Shown: in pieces, positions 1-9,804 of the stretch
How positions within the stretch are numbered: the stretch's first letter is position 1
Layout of the letters: every line of letters starts with the position of its first letter
Assembly (NCBI RefSeq): GCF_026278245.1
Contig: NZ_CP111079.1
Location: 3,536,501 to 3,600,500 of the forward strand
Direction of reading: 5' to 3'
DNA from: Pontibacter kalidii
GTDB taxonomy: Bacteria; Bacteroidota; Bacteroidia; Cytophagales; Hymenobacteraceae
DNA: 64,000 nt
Program-made: the position numbers and the translations under genes
Notes under the pieces: model-generated
Told to the model about the DNA's origin: nothing
The model's database searches: none
Seen by the model: only the letters and a program-made list of their open reading frames with translations

Positions 1-1940
<1,940 letters not shown>

Positions 1941-3305
1941 ATGAGTACAATTTATACTTCGCTTAGCTTGCCCTTTTTACGCGTTCTGCTTATTTTTTGC
2001 CTTGTTTTTATTGTGATGCCTGCCTCCGCGCAGCTTAAAATCATGCCACTGGGCAACTCCATTACACAAGGTGATGGGAAGTATCCGAGCTATAGGTATG
2101 AGCTATGGAAAATGCTGCTCGATGCCGAAGTTGACTTTGAATTCGTAGGATCTCACGATGAGAATAAATACGGGGAGAATCCACCCGTTAAAGGTACCGT
2201 GTATAAGGGTAAAACTTATACGAACCGGAACGAAGGCCACTGGGGTTGGAGGGTAGATGAAATACTAAACGGTAAATCAGGAGAACAAGACAAACGAAGG
2301 TTGAGCCAGTGGCTCAACACGTATACGCCAGATATTGTGCTGATGCACCTCGGCACCAACGACATGTTTCAGAATCAGGAGGTGGAGGAAACGATAGGGG
2401 AACTCCGAGAGGTTGTGCTCCAGATCAGGGCTGACAACCCGGATGTGGTTATCTTCATGGCGCAGCTGATTCCAGCAGATGAAGGTGTGGGCCATGTACA
2501 GGCGAACGAGAATATCAACAACCTTAACGCCCGCATCCCTGCCCTTGCAGAGGAACTCACCACACTTCGATCCCCGGTTATACTTGTAGACCAGAACACC
2601 GGCTTTGATGCAACTTGGAACCCAAACTCAGTGGAAGGCCAGGGAGATACCCATGATGGCCTGCACCCTAACTTCATCGGTGAGCGGAAAATGGCCCAGC
2701 GCTGGTACGAGGCCATCATGAACGAGGTGATCATCCCGCTCCCCGTGGAACTCTCCGCATTTACTGCGCGCAGCAACCTGCGAGGCGGTGTACTGCTGGA
2801 GTGGCAAACAGCCTCTGAAACCGATAATGCCTACTTTGAGGTGCAGCGCTCGCAGAACGGGAAGGAGTTTCTGGAAATAGCCAGGGTGGCGGGCGCAGGC
2901 ACTACCGTGGTGGCGCAGCACTACACTTTCACCGATTCTGCGGCGATGCCGGGAACCGTATACTACAGGCTAAGGCAGGTGGATACCGATGGCACGAGCA
3001 GCCTCTCGAAGGTGGTGCAGGTACACGTAAACGAGCGGCAAGAGCAGCTACAGGTGTTCCCAACCAGCAGCCGGGGGCAAAACGTGTCGGTGCACCTGCA
3101 GCATAACCATCCCGCTGAGGTGGCCGAGGTACATGTTTATACAAAGGAAGGAAAACTGGTGCACAAGCTGGAAAACCTGGCGGGCAACAACGGTACTTTT
3201 AGCACCAAAATCCTGACGGAGCAACTGTATGGGGCAGGCATTTACCTGGTGCGCGTAACGGCAGGCAATAAAGTATACTTCTCTAAATTTGTGCTGGAAA
3301 GGTAA
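1941..3305 (+). CDS. Secreted SGNH/GDSL esterase with type IX secretion C-terminal domain
   Basis: A 454-residue extracellular hydrolase, probably a carbohydrate or lipid esterase. Residues 1-31 form a signal peptide ending ASA-Q. The SGNH fold follows: block I GNSITQG (about residue 37), block III GTND (about 137), block V DGLHPN (about 238), supplying the Ser, Gly/Asn and Asp-His catalytic elements. After about residue 265 comes an Fn3-like module (starting LPVELSAFTA), then a C-terminal domain ending GIYLVRVTAGNKVYFSKFVL, typical of type A T9SS sorting signals that carry cargo across the outer membrane. Substrate cannot be read from sequence. Its stop codon abuts that of the convergent phosphoribosyltransferase gene. 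Confidence 0.88.
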   Translation: MSTIYTSLSLPFLRVLLIFCLVFIVMPASAQLKIMPLGNSITQGDGKYPSYRYELWKMLLDAEVDFEFVGSHDENKYGENPPVKGTVYKGKTYTNRNEGHWGWRVDEILNGKSGEQDKRRLSQWLNTYTPDIVLMHLGTNDMFQNQEVEETIGELREVVLQIRADNPDVVIFMAQLIPADEGVGHVQANENINNLNARIPALAEELTTLRSPVILVDQNTGFDATWNPNSVEGQGDTHDGLHPNFIGERKMAQRWYEAIMNEVIIPLPVELSAFTARSNLRGGVLLEWQTASETDNAYFEVQRSQNGKEFLEIARVAGAGTTVVAQHYTFTDSAAMPGTVYYRLRQVDTDGTSSLSKVVQVHVNERQEQLQVFPTSSRGQNVSVHLQHNHPAEVAEVHVYTKEGKLVHKLENLAGNNGTFSTKILTEQLYGAGIYLVRVTAGNKVYFSKFVLER

Positions 3306-3932
3306 TTAATCCTCATCCTGCTCCCGCAGCAGCTGCATCACCTCTTCATCGGAGGTTTGGTAGAACTCTTCGTAAAACTGGCCAACGGCCTGGAAGAATG
3401 GCGGCGTGAGCAGGCACACAAACTCATCCACTAGTCCTGAGAAACGCTTTGCGGCCTCGGGCGGCGCCACCGGCACGGCCACCACCACACGTTGGGGTTG
3501 CTCTTTCTGCACCAGCTTTACCGTAGCTTCCAGGGTTTTGCCGGTGGCAATGCCATCATCCACAATAATCACTATGCGGTCTTTGAAGGGGATGTGCCGG
3601 CGATTGCCCATAAACAGGCTGTACTTCTGCTGTATACTTTCCCGGATGCGTTGCACCTGCGCCTCGATATACTCCTCCGGTACGTCCGGGCGGTGGTCGT
3701 AGATGACGCTATCCATACTCACGGCACCGATGGCGAACTCCGGGTTCAGGGGGTGGCCTATTTTTTTGGAAACCGTTACCTCCAGGGGCATGCCCAGTTC
3801 TCTGGCAATGGGCGCCGCCACCGGCACGCCTCCCCTTGGGATAGCCAGCACCACGCCCTGCTGGCCTTTATACTTTTGCAGCCGCTGGGCCAGCTGCGCC
3901 GCCGCCGTCTCCCTGTTTCGGATCATGTCCAT
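3306..3932 (-). CDS. Phosphoribosyltransferase family protein (COG1926-like)
   Basis: A 208-residue type I phosphoribosyltransferase fold. The PRPP-binding loop is plain: IVIIVDDGIATGKT, and an N-terminal AIPRGGVPVAAPIA segment is typical of this subfamily. The acceptor substrate is unknown for the family. The alpha/beta hydrolase gene upstream on the same strand (4113-4796) belongs to a family sometimes fused to this one, so the pair probably acts together. The two genes are separated by a long palindromic spacer. A second Met at codon 3 is an equally possible start. Confidence 0.85.
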   Translation of the reverse strand: MDMIRNRETAAAQLAQRLQKYKGQQGVVLAIPRGGVPVAAPIARELGMPLEVTVSKKIGHPLNPEFAIGAVSMDSVIYDHRPDVPEEYIEAQVQRIRESIQQKYSLFMGNRRHIPFKDRIVIIVDDGIATGKTLEATVKLVQKEQPQRVVVAVPVAPPEAAKRFSGLVDEFVCLLTPPFFQAVGQFYEEFYQTSDEEVMQLLREQDED

Positions 3933-3952
3933 GGTTATTCAGTTTTGAATGT

Positions 3953-4106
3953 GTGAATGAGTGAATGAGTGGATGGTTATTAGTTGTTGGTTATTGGTAG
4001 CCCGTAGTTAAGAGTAGATAGTGTCTTTTGGACGGGATAACCAACGCCTCCATACTTACCACTGCCAATGGTCAGATTCACTCATCCACTCATTCGCTCA
4101 TTCACC
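3953..4106. repeat. Long inverted repeat built of iterated GAATGAGT words
   Basis: Left arm 3953-3977 repeats the word GAATGAGT/GGATG; right arm 4077-4106 is its imperfect reverse complement (ACTCATCC, ACTCATTC, GCTCATTC). About 100 bp separate them. Lies between the hydrolase and phosphoribosyltransferase genes and could form a long-stem hairpin in a shared transcript. Confidence 0.75.
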
Positions 4107-4112
4107 ATTATG

Positions 4113-4796
4113 CTAAGGCCTGTCCTGATGCAGGGGCTGCTGCTTGCCGGGCTTCACATACTTGCGGAACCAGTCGGTGGCAAGCTGGGCCACCATTTCC
4201 AGGGCACCCGGTTCCTCGAACAGGTGGGTGGCATCGGGCACAATCTCTACATCTTTAATACACTGCATCTGGTTCTGCGCCTGTATATTCATTTCCAACA
4301 CGGCTTCGTCCCTGCCGCCCACGATCAGCAATGTAGGTGACATCAGGTCGGGTAAAACGGTGTCGGCCAGGTCGGGCCGCCCGCCACGGCTTACCACGGC
4401 TTTTATGATGTCGGGGCCCACGGCTGCGGCAGCTCCAATGGCGGACGCGGCACCGGTGCTCGCTCCAAAGAAGGCGATATTTAAATCTTTTGTGCGGGGA
4501 TCTTTCTGCACCCAGTACGTGGTGTCTATCAGGCGTCGGGTGAGTTTGGGAATATCAAACCGGTTGCTGTACTCCCGGTCTTCCTCCTCAGTGAGCAAAT
4601 CGAAAAGCAGGGTGGCGAAACCCGAACGCTGCAGGTGCCCGGCCACAAAGCGGTTGCGGCTGCTGAGGCGGCTGCTGCCACTGCCGTGTGAGAAGATGAT
4701 CAGTCCAAAGGCATTTTCCGGGATAACCAGATCGCCGATAAGCGCCACGTCCCCCAGCTCCAGGCGGACGCTCTCGTTAAATGTGTAGTTTGCCAT
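4113..4796 (-). CDS. Alpha/beta hydrolase (dienelactone-hydrolase-like)
   Basis: A 227-residue cytosolic alpha/beta hydrolase. Visible triad: nucleophile elbow GASTG (FFGASTGAASA), acid in VGGRDEAVL, and His in DATHLFEEPGA near the C terminus; the oxyanion region IIFSHGSGSSR follows strand 3. The open frame extends to 4904, but the ATG at 4796 (MANYTFNESV) is preferred because the extra 36 residues are low-quality sequence in the divergent promoter region. No signal peptide. It lies upstream of and co-directional with the phosphoribosyltransferase gene. True substrate unknown. Confidence 0.83.
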   Translation of the reverse strand: MANYTFNESVRLELGDVALIGDLVIPENAFGLIIFSHGSGSSRLSSRNRFVAGHLQRSGFATLLFDLLTEEEDREYSNRFDIPKLTRRLIDTTYWVQKDPRTKDLNIAFFGASTGAASAIGAAAAVGPDIIKAVVSRGGRPDLADTVLPDLMSPTLLIVGGRDEAVLEMNIQAQNQMQCIKDVEIVPDATHLFEEPGALEMVAQLATDWFRKYVKPGKQQPLHQDRP

Positions 4797-4934
4797 AGCT
4801 TGTATAGGTATAATCACGGTAAAAACCTGAACACCTGTATACTTACCAGTACGACCGGGCATACCCAAAGTTCGAAAAGTATAACTCCCAGGTAGCCGCG
4901 CCACGTATCAGTGCATAAAGCAATGCCCGGAGCC

Positions 4935-5603
4935 ATGCGTTATACTTTATCTATACTTGGATTACTGCTGCTGCTCACCTCCTGCGGCCCGGATGGCAAG
5001 CCCGGTATCCTGGGCAGGCTGAGGGTAGACTCGCTGGAGGCGGTACAGGAGGAGCCCCAGCGTGCCGAGCAACCCGAAACTCCCGATACAGCCGCTTTTG
5101 CAGCTGCCTTCAACCAGTTTTTCAATGCCCTTCAGTCCGGCGACACGGCGGCCCTGAACAGTTTTGTAGGAGCCGAACACGGACTCTGGCTCATAGAGCA
5201 GCCGGGAGCCGTGCCGGCTTACAGCCATTTTAGAAGTATAGAGCAGGTGCAGCGGAAGTACCAGCAACGGCCTTTTACAAGTATAAACCAGGAGGTAAAG
5301 GCATGCCAGCTGCAGCACCGCGACACCTTCCCCGGTTTTAATTGTGCCGATATGGACGGTGGCGCCACGGGCTTTGCCGAAGACGGCTGCTTTTATACGT
5401 TCAGCACCTCCGGTTTCCAAAGTACAGACATGTGGCAATACGCCGAGCTAAGCGAGCAGCAGGCGCAGCAGGTGCAAGAGCTACAGCAGCAGGTAGAGGC
5501 TACGGTGCTGCACACGGGCACCTCCTACCGCTTCCATTTCGGTTACCGCCACGGCCGCTGGCTGCTTCTGTTCGCTGACCTGCGCGTACCCTGCAGCGCC
5601 TGA
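4935..5603 (+). CDS. Putative lipoprotein of unknown function
   Basis: A 222-residue protein I do not recognise. The start at 4935 (MRYTLSILG) gives a compact lipoprotein signal with a lipobox ending LLTSC-G; two upstream in-frame Met codons (4911, 4923) would only lengthen the n-region. After a charged linker (about residues 25-50) comes an alpha/beta segment beginning FAAAFNQFFNALQSGDTAAL, which resembles small SnoaL/NTF2-like domains, and a Gln-rich helix (LSEQQAQQVQELQQQV) before a C-terminal hairpin (FGYRHGRWLLLFADL). Several internal cysteines could pair after export. Probably anchored in a periplasm-facing membrane leaflet. Confidence 0.7.
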   Translation: MRYTLSILGLLLLLTSCGPDGKPGILGRLRVDSLEAVQEEPQRAEQPETPDTAAFAAAFNQFFNALQSGDTAALNSFVGAEHGLWLIEQPGAVPAYSHFRSIEQVQRKYQQRPFTSINQEVKACQLQHRDTFPGFNCADMDGGATGFAEDGCFYTFSTSGFQSTDMWQYAELSEQQAQQVQELQQQVEATVLHTGTSYRFHFGYRHGRWLLLFADLRVPCSA

Positions 5604-5605
5604 GA

Positions 5606-5859
5606 AGAGTTTGGGAGTTGGGGAGTTAGAGAGTTGGGGAGTTTGGGAGTTAGAAAGTGATGGGGTTATACTTTGCTTAGCGTTCTGCAGCCTTCATCAT
5701 ATGAATCGGAAATAACGTATGCACGTACCAGTAAATCCATACTTTGATTACCAAGCCCATGCTCCACTTTCTAACTTTCTAACTAAAAAGCTGCAACGTA
5801 TTGCATCTCTACAACTCTTAAACTCTCTAACTCCCCAACTCCTAAACTCCCAAACTCCC
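5606..5859. repeat. Inverted repeat of iterated GAGTTNG words upstream of nfi
   Basis: Left arm 5606-5660 iterates GAGTT(A/T/G)GGGAGTT; right arms 5765-5783 and 5812-5859 iterate the complement (AACTCCC, AACTCTC, TTTCTAAC). The right arm ends at the start codon of nfi. Same word family occurs near 60.7 and 61.86 kb. Confidence 0.75.
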
Positions 5860-6546
5860 ATGGCTTACTACCGACGCTTCGACTACCCTGCTCCCGACCC
5901 GGCTATACTTGCCAGGCTCACGGAACAGCAGCGCGAAATGCAGGAGCGCATCGTGCTTCAGAAACCGGCTTTCGATCTGAAGCTGATTGCCGGGTGCGAC
6001 TCTTCTTTTATCGGCGAGGACACCATACTTTCTGCGTTTATCCTGCTAACCTACCCGGAGTTGGAGGTGGTGGAGAAAGTATGGCATGCCGGTTCGGTAG
6101 AGTTGCCCTACATCCCCGGCTTCCTGGCTTTCCGGGAGGCACCCAACCTGCTCAAGGCCTACGAAAAACTGCAGCAGAAACCTGACCTGATCATGGTGGA
6201 CGGGCACGGCATTTCGCACCCGCGCCGCCTGGGCATTGCCACACACCTGGGCCTGCACCTGAACAAACCCACTATGGGCGTAGCCAAGAAAGTGCTGGTA
6301 GGTAAGTATAGAGAGCCCGCCGCAACGAAGGGCTCCATTTCGCCGCTAGAGTATAAAGGAGAGATTATAGCCAACGTGCTCCGCACCAAAGACAATATCA
6401 AGCCCGTCTTCGTCTCGCCGGGCCACCTGATGGACCTGGCATCCGCCACAGAGATTGCGCTAAACTGCGCCACCAAGTATAAACTGCCGGAACCTACCCG
6501 GCTGGCCGACCATTACGCGGCAGTGTTTAAAAGTGAAGTAAAATAA
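5860..6546 (+). CDS. nfi: Endonuclease V (deoxyinosine 3'-endonuclease)
   Basis: A 228-residue repair nuclease that cuts near deoxyinosine and other deaminated bases. Family motifs: IAGCDSSF with the first catalytic Asp, PELPYIPGFLAFRE-type segment (here VELPYIPGFLAFREAP), DGHGISHPRRLGIATHLG, and MGVAKKVLVG. The frame runs back to 5719, but those 47 codons translate the GAGTTNG/AACTCCC repeat (LLNSLTPQLLNSQTP), so the ATG at 5860 is the true start. Monocistronic. Length is normal. Confidence 0.95.
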   Translation: MAYYRRFDYPAPDPAILARLTEQQREMQERIVLQKPAFDLKLIAGCDSSFIGEDTILSAFILLTYPELEVVEKVWHAGSVELPYIPGFLAFREAPNLLKAYEKLQQKPDLIMVDGHGISHPRRLGIATHLGLHLNKPTMGVAKKVLVGKYREPAATKGSISPLEYKGEIIANVLRTKDNIKPVFVSPGHLMDLASATEIALNCATKYKLPEPTRLADHYAAVFKSEVK

Positions 6547-6898
6547 GCCGCTATAGCTTGATTCTGTCTCTGAAAGCCGGCAGCAGCATTGCCCTCCACA
6601 TATCCCCTCCAAGTAATTAAGATTGAGCGACTTAGCGATCCAATCGCTATATTTATTTCCCCTATCCTTTTTCCTTCCAATTTCTACCTGGCCCTGTATA
6701 CGCCGGCTTCCCGGCTGTAGCAATCCGATCCACGCTACCTCAAAGCCATCCTTAATGGCCATTGTTGGGCCTGAGGCCAAAAGAGACATCAATCATATTT
6801 CCCGCTGCCTATTGTCATCTTTTACGAGCGTATGGCCACCTACCTTTGTCATATCAAAATAACACAAATAGTATCAAAGGCCCTATAATCATAAAATC
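6547..6898 (+). promoter_or_regulatory. Intergenic region with -7 box upstream of the YceI operon
   Basis: 352 bp with no convincing ORF. A TACCTTTG box (6841-6848) fits the Bacteroidota TAnnTTTG consensus, about 50 bp before the yceI-like ATG; no well-spaced -33 TTG. Short ORFs here have no recognisable features. Confidence 0.45.
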
Positions 6899-7486
6899 AT
6901 GAAGACTCAAAAATTAACATCGCTACTGGTTGCCGCTGGCCTTTTTCTGGCAACCGGACTCAGCAACATGGTGCTTGCTCAGGATACATACAAACTTGCA
7001 GCTAAGCCGGTGCTAACCGTAATGGGCGGCTCCACAATACACGATTGGGAAATGACCTCCGCACAGTCTCAGGGAAAAGCGGTACTGCTGGTGGAAGGAT
7101 CTACTTTGAAAAGCGTGAAATCGGCCAGTATAACCATGAAGACCGAGTCGCTGAAGAGCGGCAAGGACAAAATGAATGAGATTGCCTACGACGCCCTGAA
7201 AGCCAAGAAGTATGCAGACATCACCTTTACGCTGACCTCCTTTAAAAACCTGGACAGTAAAAAGGCGCAGGCAACCGGCAACCTGACCATTGCAGGAACT
7301 ACCAGACCGGTCACTTTCAATGTGGAATCCAGCGTGAAGGGCGGATCCGTTTTTATGACAGGTGAAACCGCGATCAAATTCTCTGATTTCAACATTACAC
7401 CGCCAACCGCATTACTGGGCACCGTCAAAACGACCAACGACCTTAAACTTGTCTTCCAGGTTAGCTTCCTGCCAACTGCTATTTAA
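6899..7486 (+). CDS. YceI family periplasmic protein
   Basis: A 195-residue secreted lipocalin-like protein that, by family knowledge, binds isoprenoid or amphiphilic ligands in the periplasm; physiological role unsettled. Signal peptide cleaves near VLAQ-D (residue 28). The YceI signature is clear: GGSTIHDWEM early, MNEIAYDALKAKKYADITF in the middle, then ATGNLTIAGTTRPVTFNV, and SDFNITPPTALLGTVKTTND. First of a three-gene cluster: 38 bp before the outer-membrane barrel gene, which precedes a second YceI-like gene. The cluster suggests delivery of a lipidic ligand to or from the barrel, but that is inference. Confidence 0.9.
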   Translation: MKTQKLTSLLVAAGLFLATGLSNMVLAQDTYKLAAKPVLTVMGGSTIHDWEMTSAQSQGKAVLLVEGSTLKSVKSASITMKTESLKSGKDKMNEIAYDALKAKKYADITFTLTSFKNLDSKKAQATGNLTIAGTTRPVTFNVESSVKGGSVFMTGETAIKFSDFNITPPTALLGTVKTTNDLKLVFQVSFLPTAI

Positions 7487-7524
7487 TTAACGAATCAAAA
7501 AAGATACTCTTTATTCCTCATACC

Positions 7525-8880
7525 ATGAAAAAGCTCGCACTTTCTTTAAGTTTAATGCTAGGCTTAAGCTTAAGTTCATTCGCACAGGTCACATTTTCTG
7601 ACATGCCTTATTGGAGACCTTATGATCAAAGAGGGCTCAACACTTTTGAAACAGGCAAAAAAGACACCACCGCTTTTGATGGCATCAAGGTTAGGTTAGG
7701 TGGCGGTTTTGCCCAGCAGTTCCAGGGGTTGCAGCACAAGAACACGGCAACGGCCAACATGCAAACACAGGGCAACGGCGAAGTTAACCTGAACCAACTC
7801 ATGCCCATCGAGAATGGCTTCAACCTGGCATCGGCTAACCTGAACCTGGATGTGCTGCTCGCTGATGGCATCCGCTTAAACCTGATCACGTACCTCTCTT
7901 CCCGCCACCACTCTGAGGCTTGGGTGAAAGGCGGTTACATCCAGGTAGACAAAGCGGAATTCCTGAACAGCCCGCTGGTCGACAAACTGTTCGAAAACCT
8001 GACCCTGCGTGTAGGCCACATGGAAATTAACTACGGCGACGCGCACTTCAGAAGAACGGACAACGCCCATGCCCTGCAGAACCCGTTTGTAGGAAACTAT
8101 ATCATGGATGCCTTCACGACCGAAATTGGTGCCGAAGCGATCTTCCATTATAAAAACTTCCTGGCAGTAGGCTCTGTTACAGGTGGCGAAGTACAAGGCG
8201 GTATCCAGAACCCGGACCAGCGCAAGCCTTCTTTCATCGGTAAACTGGGCTACGACAACCAGCTAAACGAAGACCTGCGGGTAAGATTAACCGGCTCTGT
8301 GTACACGACTGCAGGCTCTGTAAGAAACACCCTATATGGTGGCGACCGTGCCGGCTCACGTTACTTCCTGGTAATGGACCCTGCTAAAGTGGCAAGCGGT
8401 GCCGCCGTAACCCCTGCTACGCACTTTACTTCCGGCCACATTAACCCGGGTTTAACAAACAGCCTTACCGCGATGGTGATCAACCCCTTCGTGAAGTTCC
8501 GCGGTCTGGAGTTCTTCGGTAACTTTGAGCAGGCCAAAGGCAAAGGCAGACTTGGCGCCAACGACGAGCCGGAGGACCGCACCTGGACACAGCTTGGAAC
8601 TGACCTGGTGTACCGATTTGGCAGCAACGAGAATTTATACCTGGCTGGCCGCTACAATGTAGTGGAGGGACGCTTAGCACCTCTGGCCGCTACTCCAAAC
8701 GTGCTAAACAATAAAGTAAACCTGGAGCGCGTGCAGGTAGGCGGTGGCTGGTTTGTAACCAAAAACATTGTTACCAAAGTAGAGTATGTGAAGCAGCAGT
8801 ACAAAGGCTTTGCTCCTACCGATATCCGTCACGGCGGCGAGTTCGATGGCTTTATGATTGAAGGCGCTATCTCTTTCTAA
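7525..8880 (+). CDS. Outer-membrane beta-barrel protein (porin-like)
   Basis: A 451-residue exported protein: signal peptide to about residue 20 (SLSSFAQ), then repeated amphipathic strands with aromatic girdles (GIRLNLITYLSSRHHSEAW, NLTLRVGHMEINYGDAHF, ENLYLAGRYNVVEG) and a C-terminal Phe (EGAISF), the hallmark of BAM-assembled barrels. It looks like a phosphate-selective-porin-type barrel, but I cannot assign a substrate. It is flanked by two YceI-like genes in the same orientation (38 bp before, 12 bp after), so the three are almost certainly co-transcribed. Confidence 0.8.
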   Translation: MKKLALSLSLMLGLSLSSFAQVTFSDMPYWRPYDQRGLNTFETGKKDTTAFDGIKVRLGGGFAQQFQGLQHKNTATANMQTQGNGEVNLNQLMPIENGFNLASANLNLDVLLADGIRLNLITYLSSRHHSEAWVKGGYIQVDKAEFLNSPLVDKLFENLTLRVGHMEINYGDAHFRRTDNAHALQNPFVGNYIMDAFTTEIGAEAIFHYKNFLAVGSVTGGEVQGGIQNPDQRKPSFIGKLGYDNQLNEDLRVRLTGSVYTTAGSVRNTLYGGDRAGSRYFLVMDPAKVASGAAVTPATHFTSGHINPGLTNSLTAMVINPFVKFRGLEFFGNFEQAKGKGRLGANDEPEDRTWTQLGTDLVYRFGSNENLYLAGRYNVVEGRLAPLAATPNVLNNKVNLERVQVGGGWFVTKNIVTKVEYVKQQYKGFAPTDIRHGGEFDGFMIEGAISF

Positions 8881-8892
8881 ATTATCACTACC

Positions 8893-9498
8893 ATGTTTTC
8901 TGTAAGTATCTTTCTGGTTGCTGTCTCTATGCTGAGTGCCGTGGTGCTGCCTAAAAAAGAAGAGTTTGTTGTTATCAAAGGAAACAAGATAACCGTAGCT
9001 GCAGGCACTTCACTAGGCAATATAAACTGCGCCTACTCCAGCAGCAGCCAGAAAGATACACTCTTCCTGAACAGGCAGATTCCGCAGCGGGAAAGACTAA
9101 GGCTGGCCATACCTGTTAAAGATTTTAACTGTGGCAACCTGCTCCTCGACAAGGATTTTGCCAATACACTTAACGTAAAAGAGTACCCTTCCATTAAGAT
9201 CGAACTGGTTAGGCTGGATAAGCAAAACAAAGATTACAAAGGGGCGCTCCAACTGGAGGTGGCAGGTAAGACAATCGTGCTAGACGATGTGCAGTTTCAA
9301 ACCTGCGCTGCTAAAACCACGGACCTGCTGAAGAGCAACATCTGCCTGAACTTCTCTGAAATAGGCCTCGAAACACCTAAAAAGCTCGGCGGATTGTTTA
9401 AAGTGGAGGATGAGCTTCGGATTACAGTTGAGTTGCAGGTAAACAAGCAGCAGCCCAAAGCTTATGCGGAGTCAATTGCAACGTACAGAAGTCAATAG
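8893..9498 (+). CDS. YceI-like secreted protein
   Basis: A 201-residue protein with an N-terminal hydrophobic signal (VSIFLVAVSMLSAVVL). The middle matches the YceI pattern, IPVKDFNCGNLLLDKDFANT followed by EYPSIKIELVRLD, and then GALQLEVAGKTIVLDDVQF, but conservation is weaker than in the gene at 6899. Four cysteines (NCAYSS, FNCGN, QTCAAK, NICLN) could form disulfides. Last gene of the YceI/barrel/YceI-like cluster; a strong terminator follows. Confidence 0.75.
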   Translation: MFSVSIFLVAVSMLSAVVLPKKEEFVVIKGNKITVAAGTSLGNINCAYSSSSQKDTLFLNRQIPQRERLRLAIPVKDFNCGNLLLDKDFANTLNVKEYPSIKIELVRLDKQNKDYKGALQLEVAGKTIVLDDVQFQTCAAKTTDLLKSNICLNFSEIGLETPKKLGGLFKVEDELRITVELQVNKQQPKAYAESIATYRSQ

Positions 9499-9804
9499 AA
9501 CAGGCAACACCTGCAGCAAGTCGCAGTAGCTGGATTGCTTAGCAGAAAACATACCTTATAGCCCCGGGAGCAGTGCTTTCGGGGCTTTTTCATTCCTCAG
9601 GCACCAAAACTTCTCTCCTACTATCTATCGCCCATATAAACTATGGGAGGAGGGCCTCCTTCTTACCTGCCATTATGACCTGAACAATCCAAAAAAACAA
9701 TTTCAACCTGACATAATTACATGCAAATCCCTGTAATACACCATTGGTGCACCCTTTGATGTTAGGCTCGTAGAACTTAAACCAAGGGGAAAATCAGTAG
9801 AGCG
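9499..9804. other. Intergenic region upstream of clpB
   Basis: 306 bp. Apart from the terminator at 9560-9591 I see no ORF, no clear TAnnTTTG box and no recognisable heat-shock operator. Confidence 0.4.
9560..9591 (+). terminator. Rho-independent terminator after the YceI cluster
   Basis: Stem AGCCCCG / CGGGGCT with a 13-nt loop followed by TTTTT. Confidence 0.85.

Noticed and set aside
3953..4106. CRISPR array suspected from repeated GAATGAGT words
   Set aside because: Units are 7-9 bp without unique spacers; it is an inverted low-complexity repeat.
5719..5859. 47-codon N-terminal extension of endonuclease V
   Set aside because: Encodes the GAGTTNG repeat; homologues start at the ATG at 5860.
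6460..6862. Short frames on both strands between nfi and yceI
   Set aside because: Overlap the end of nfi or lack any recognisable feature.
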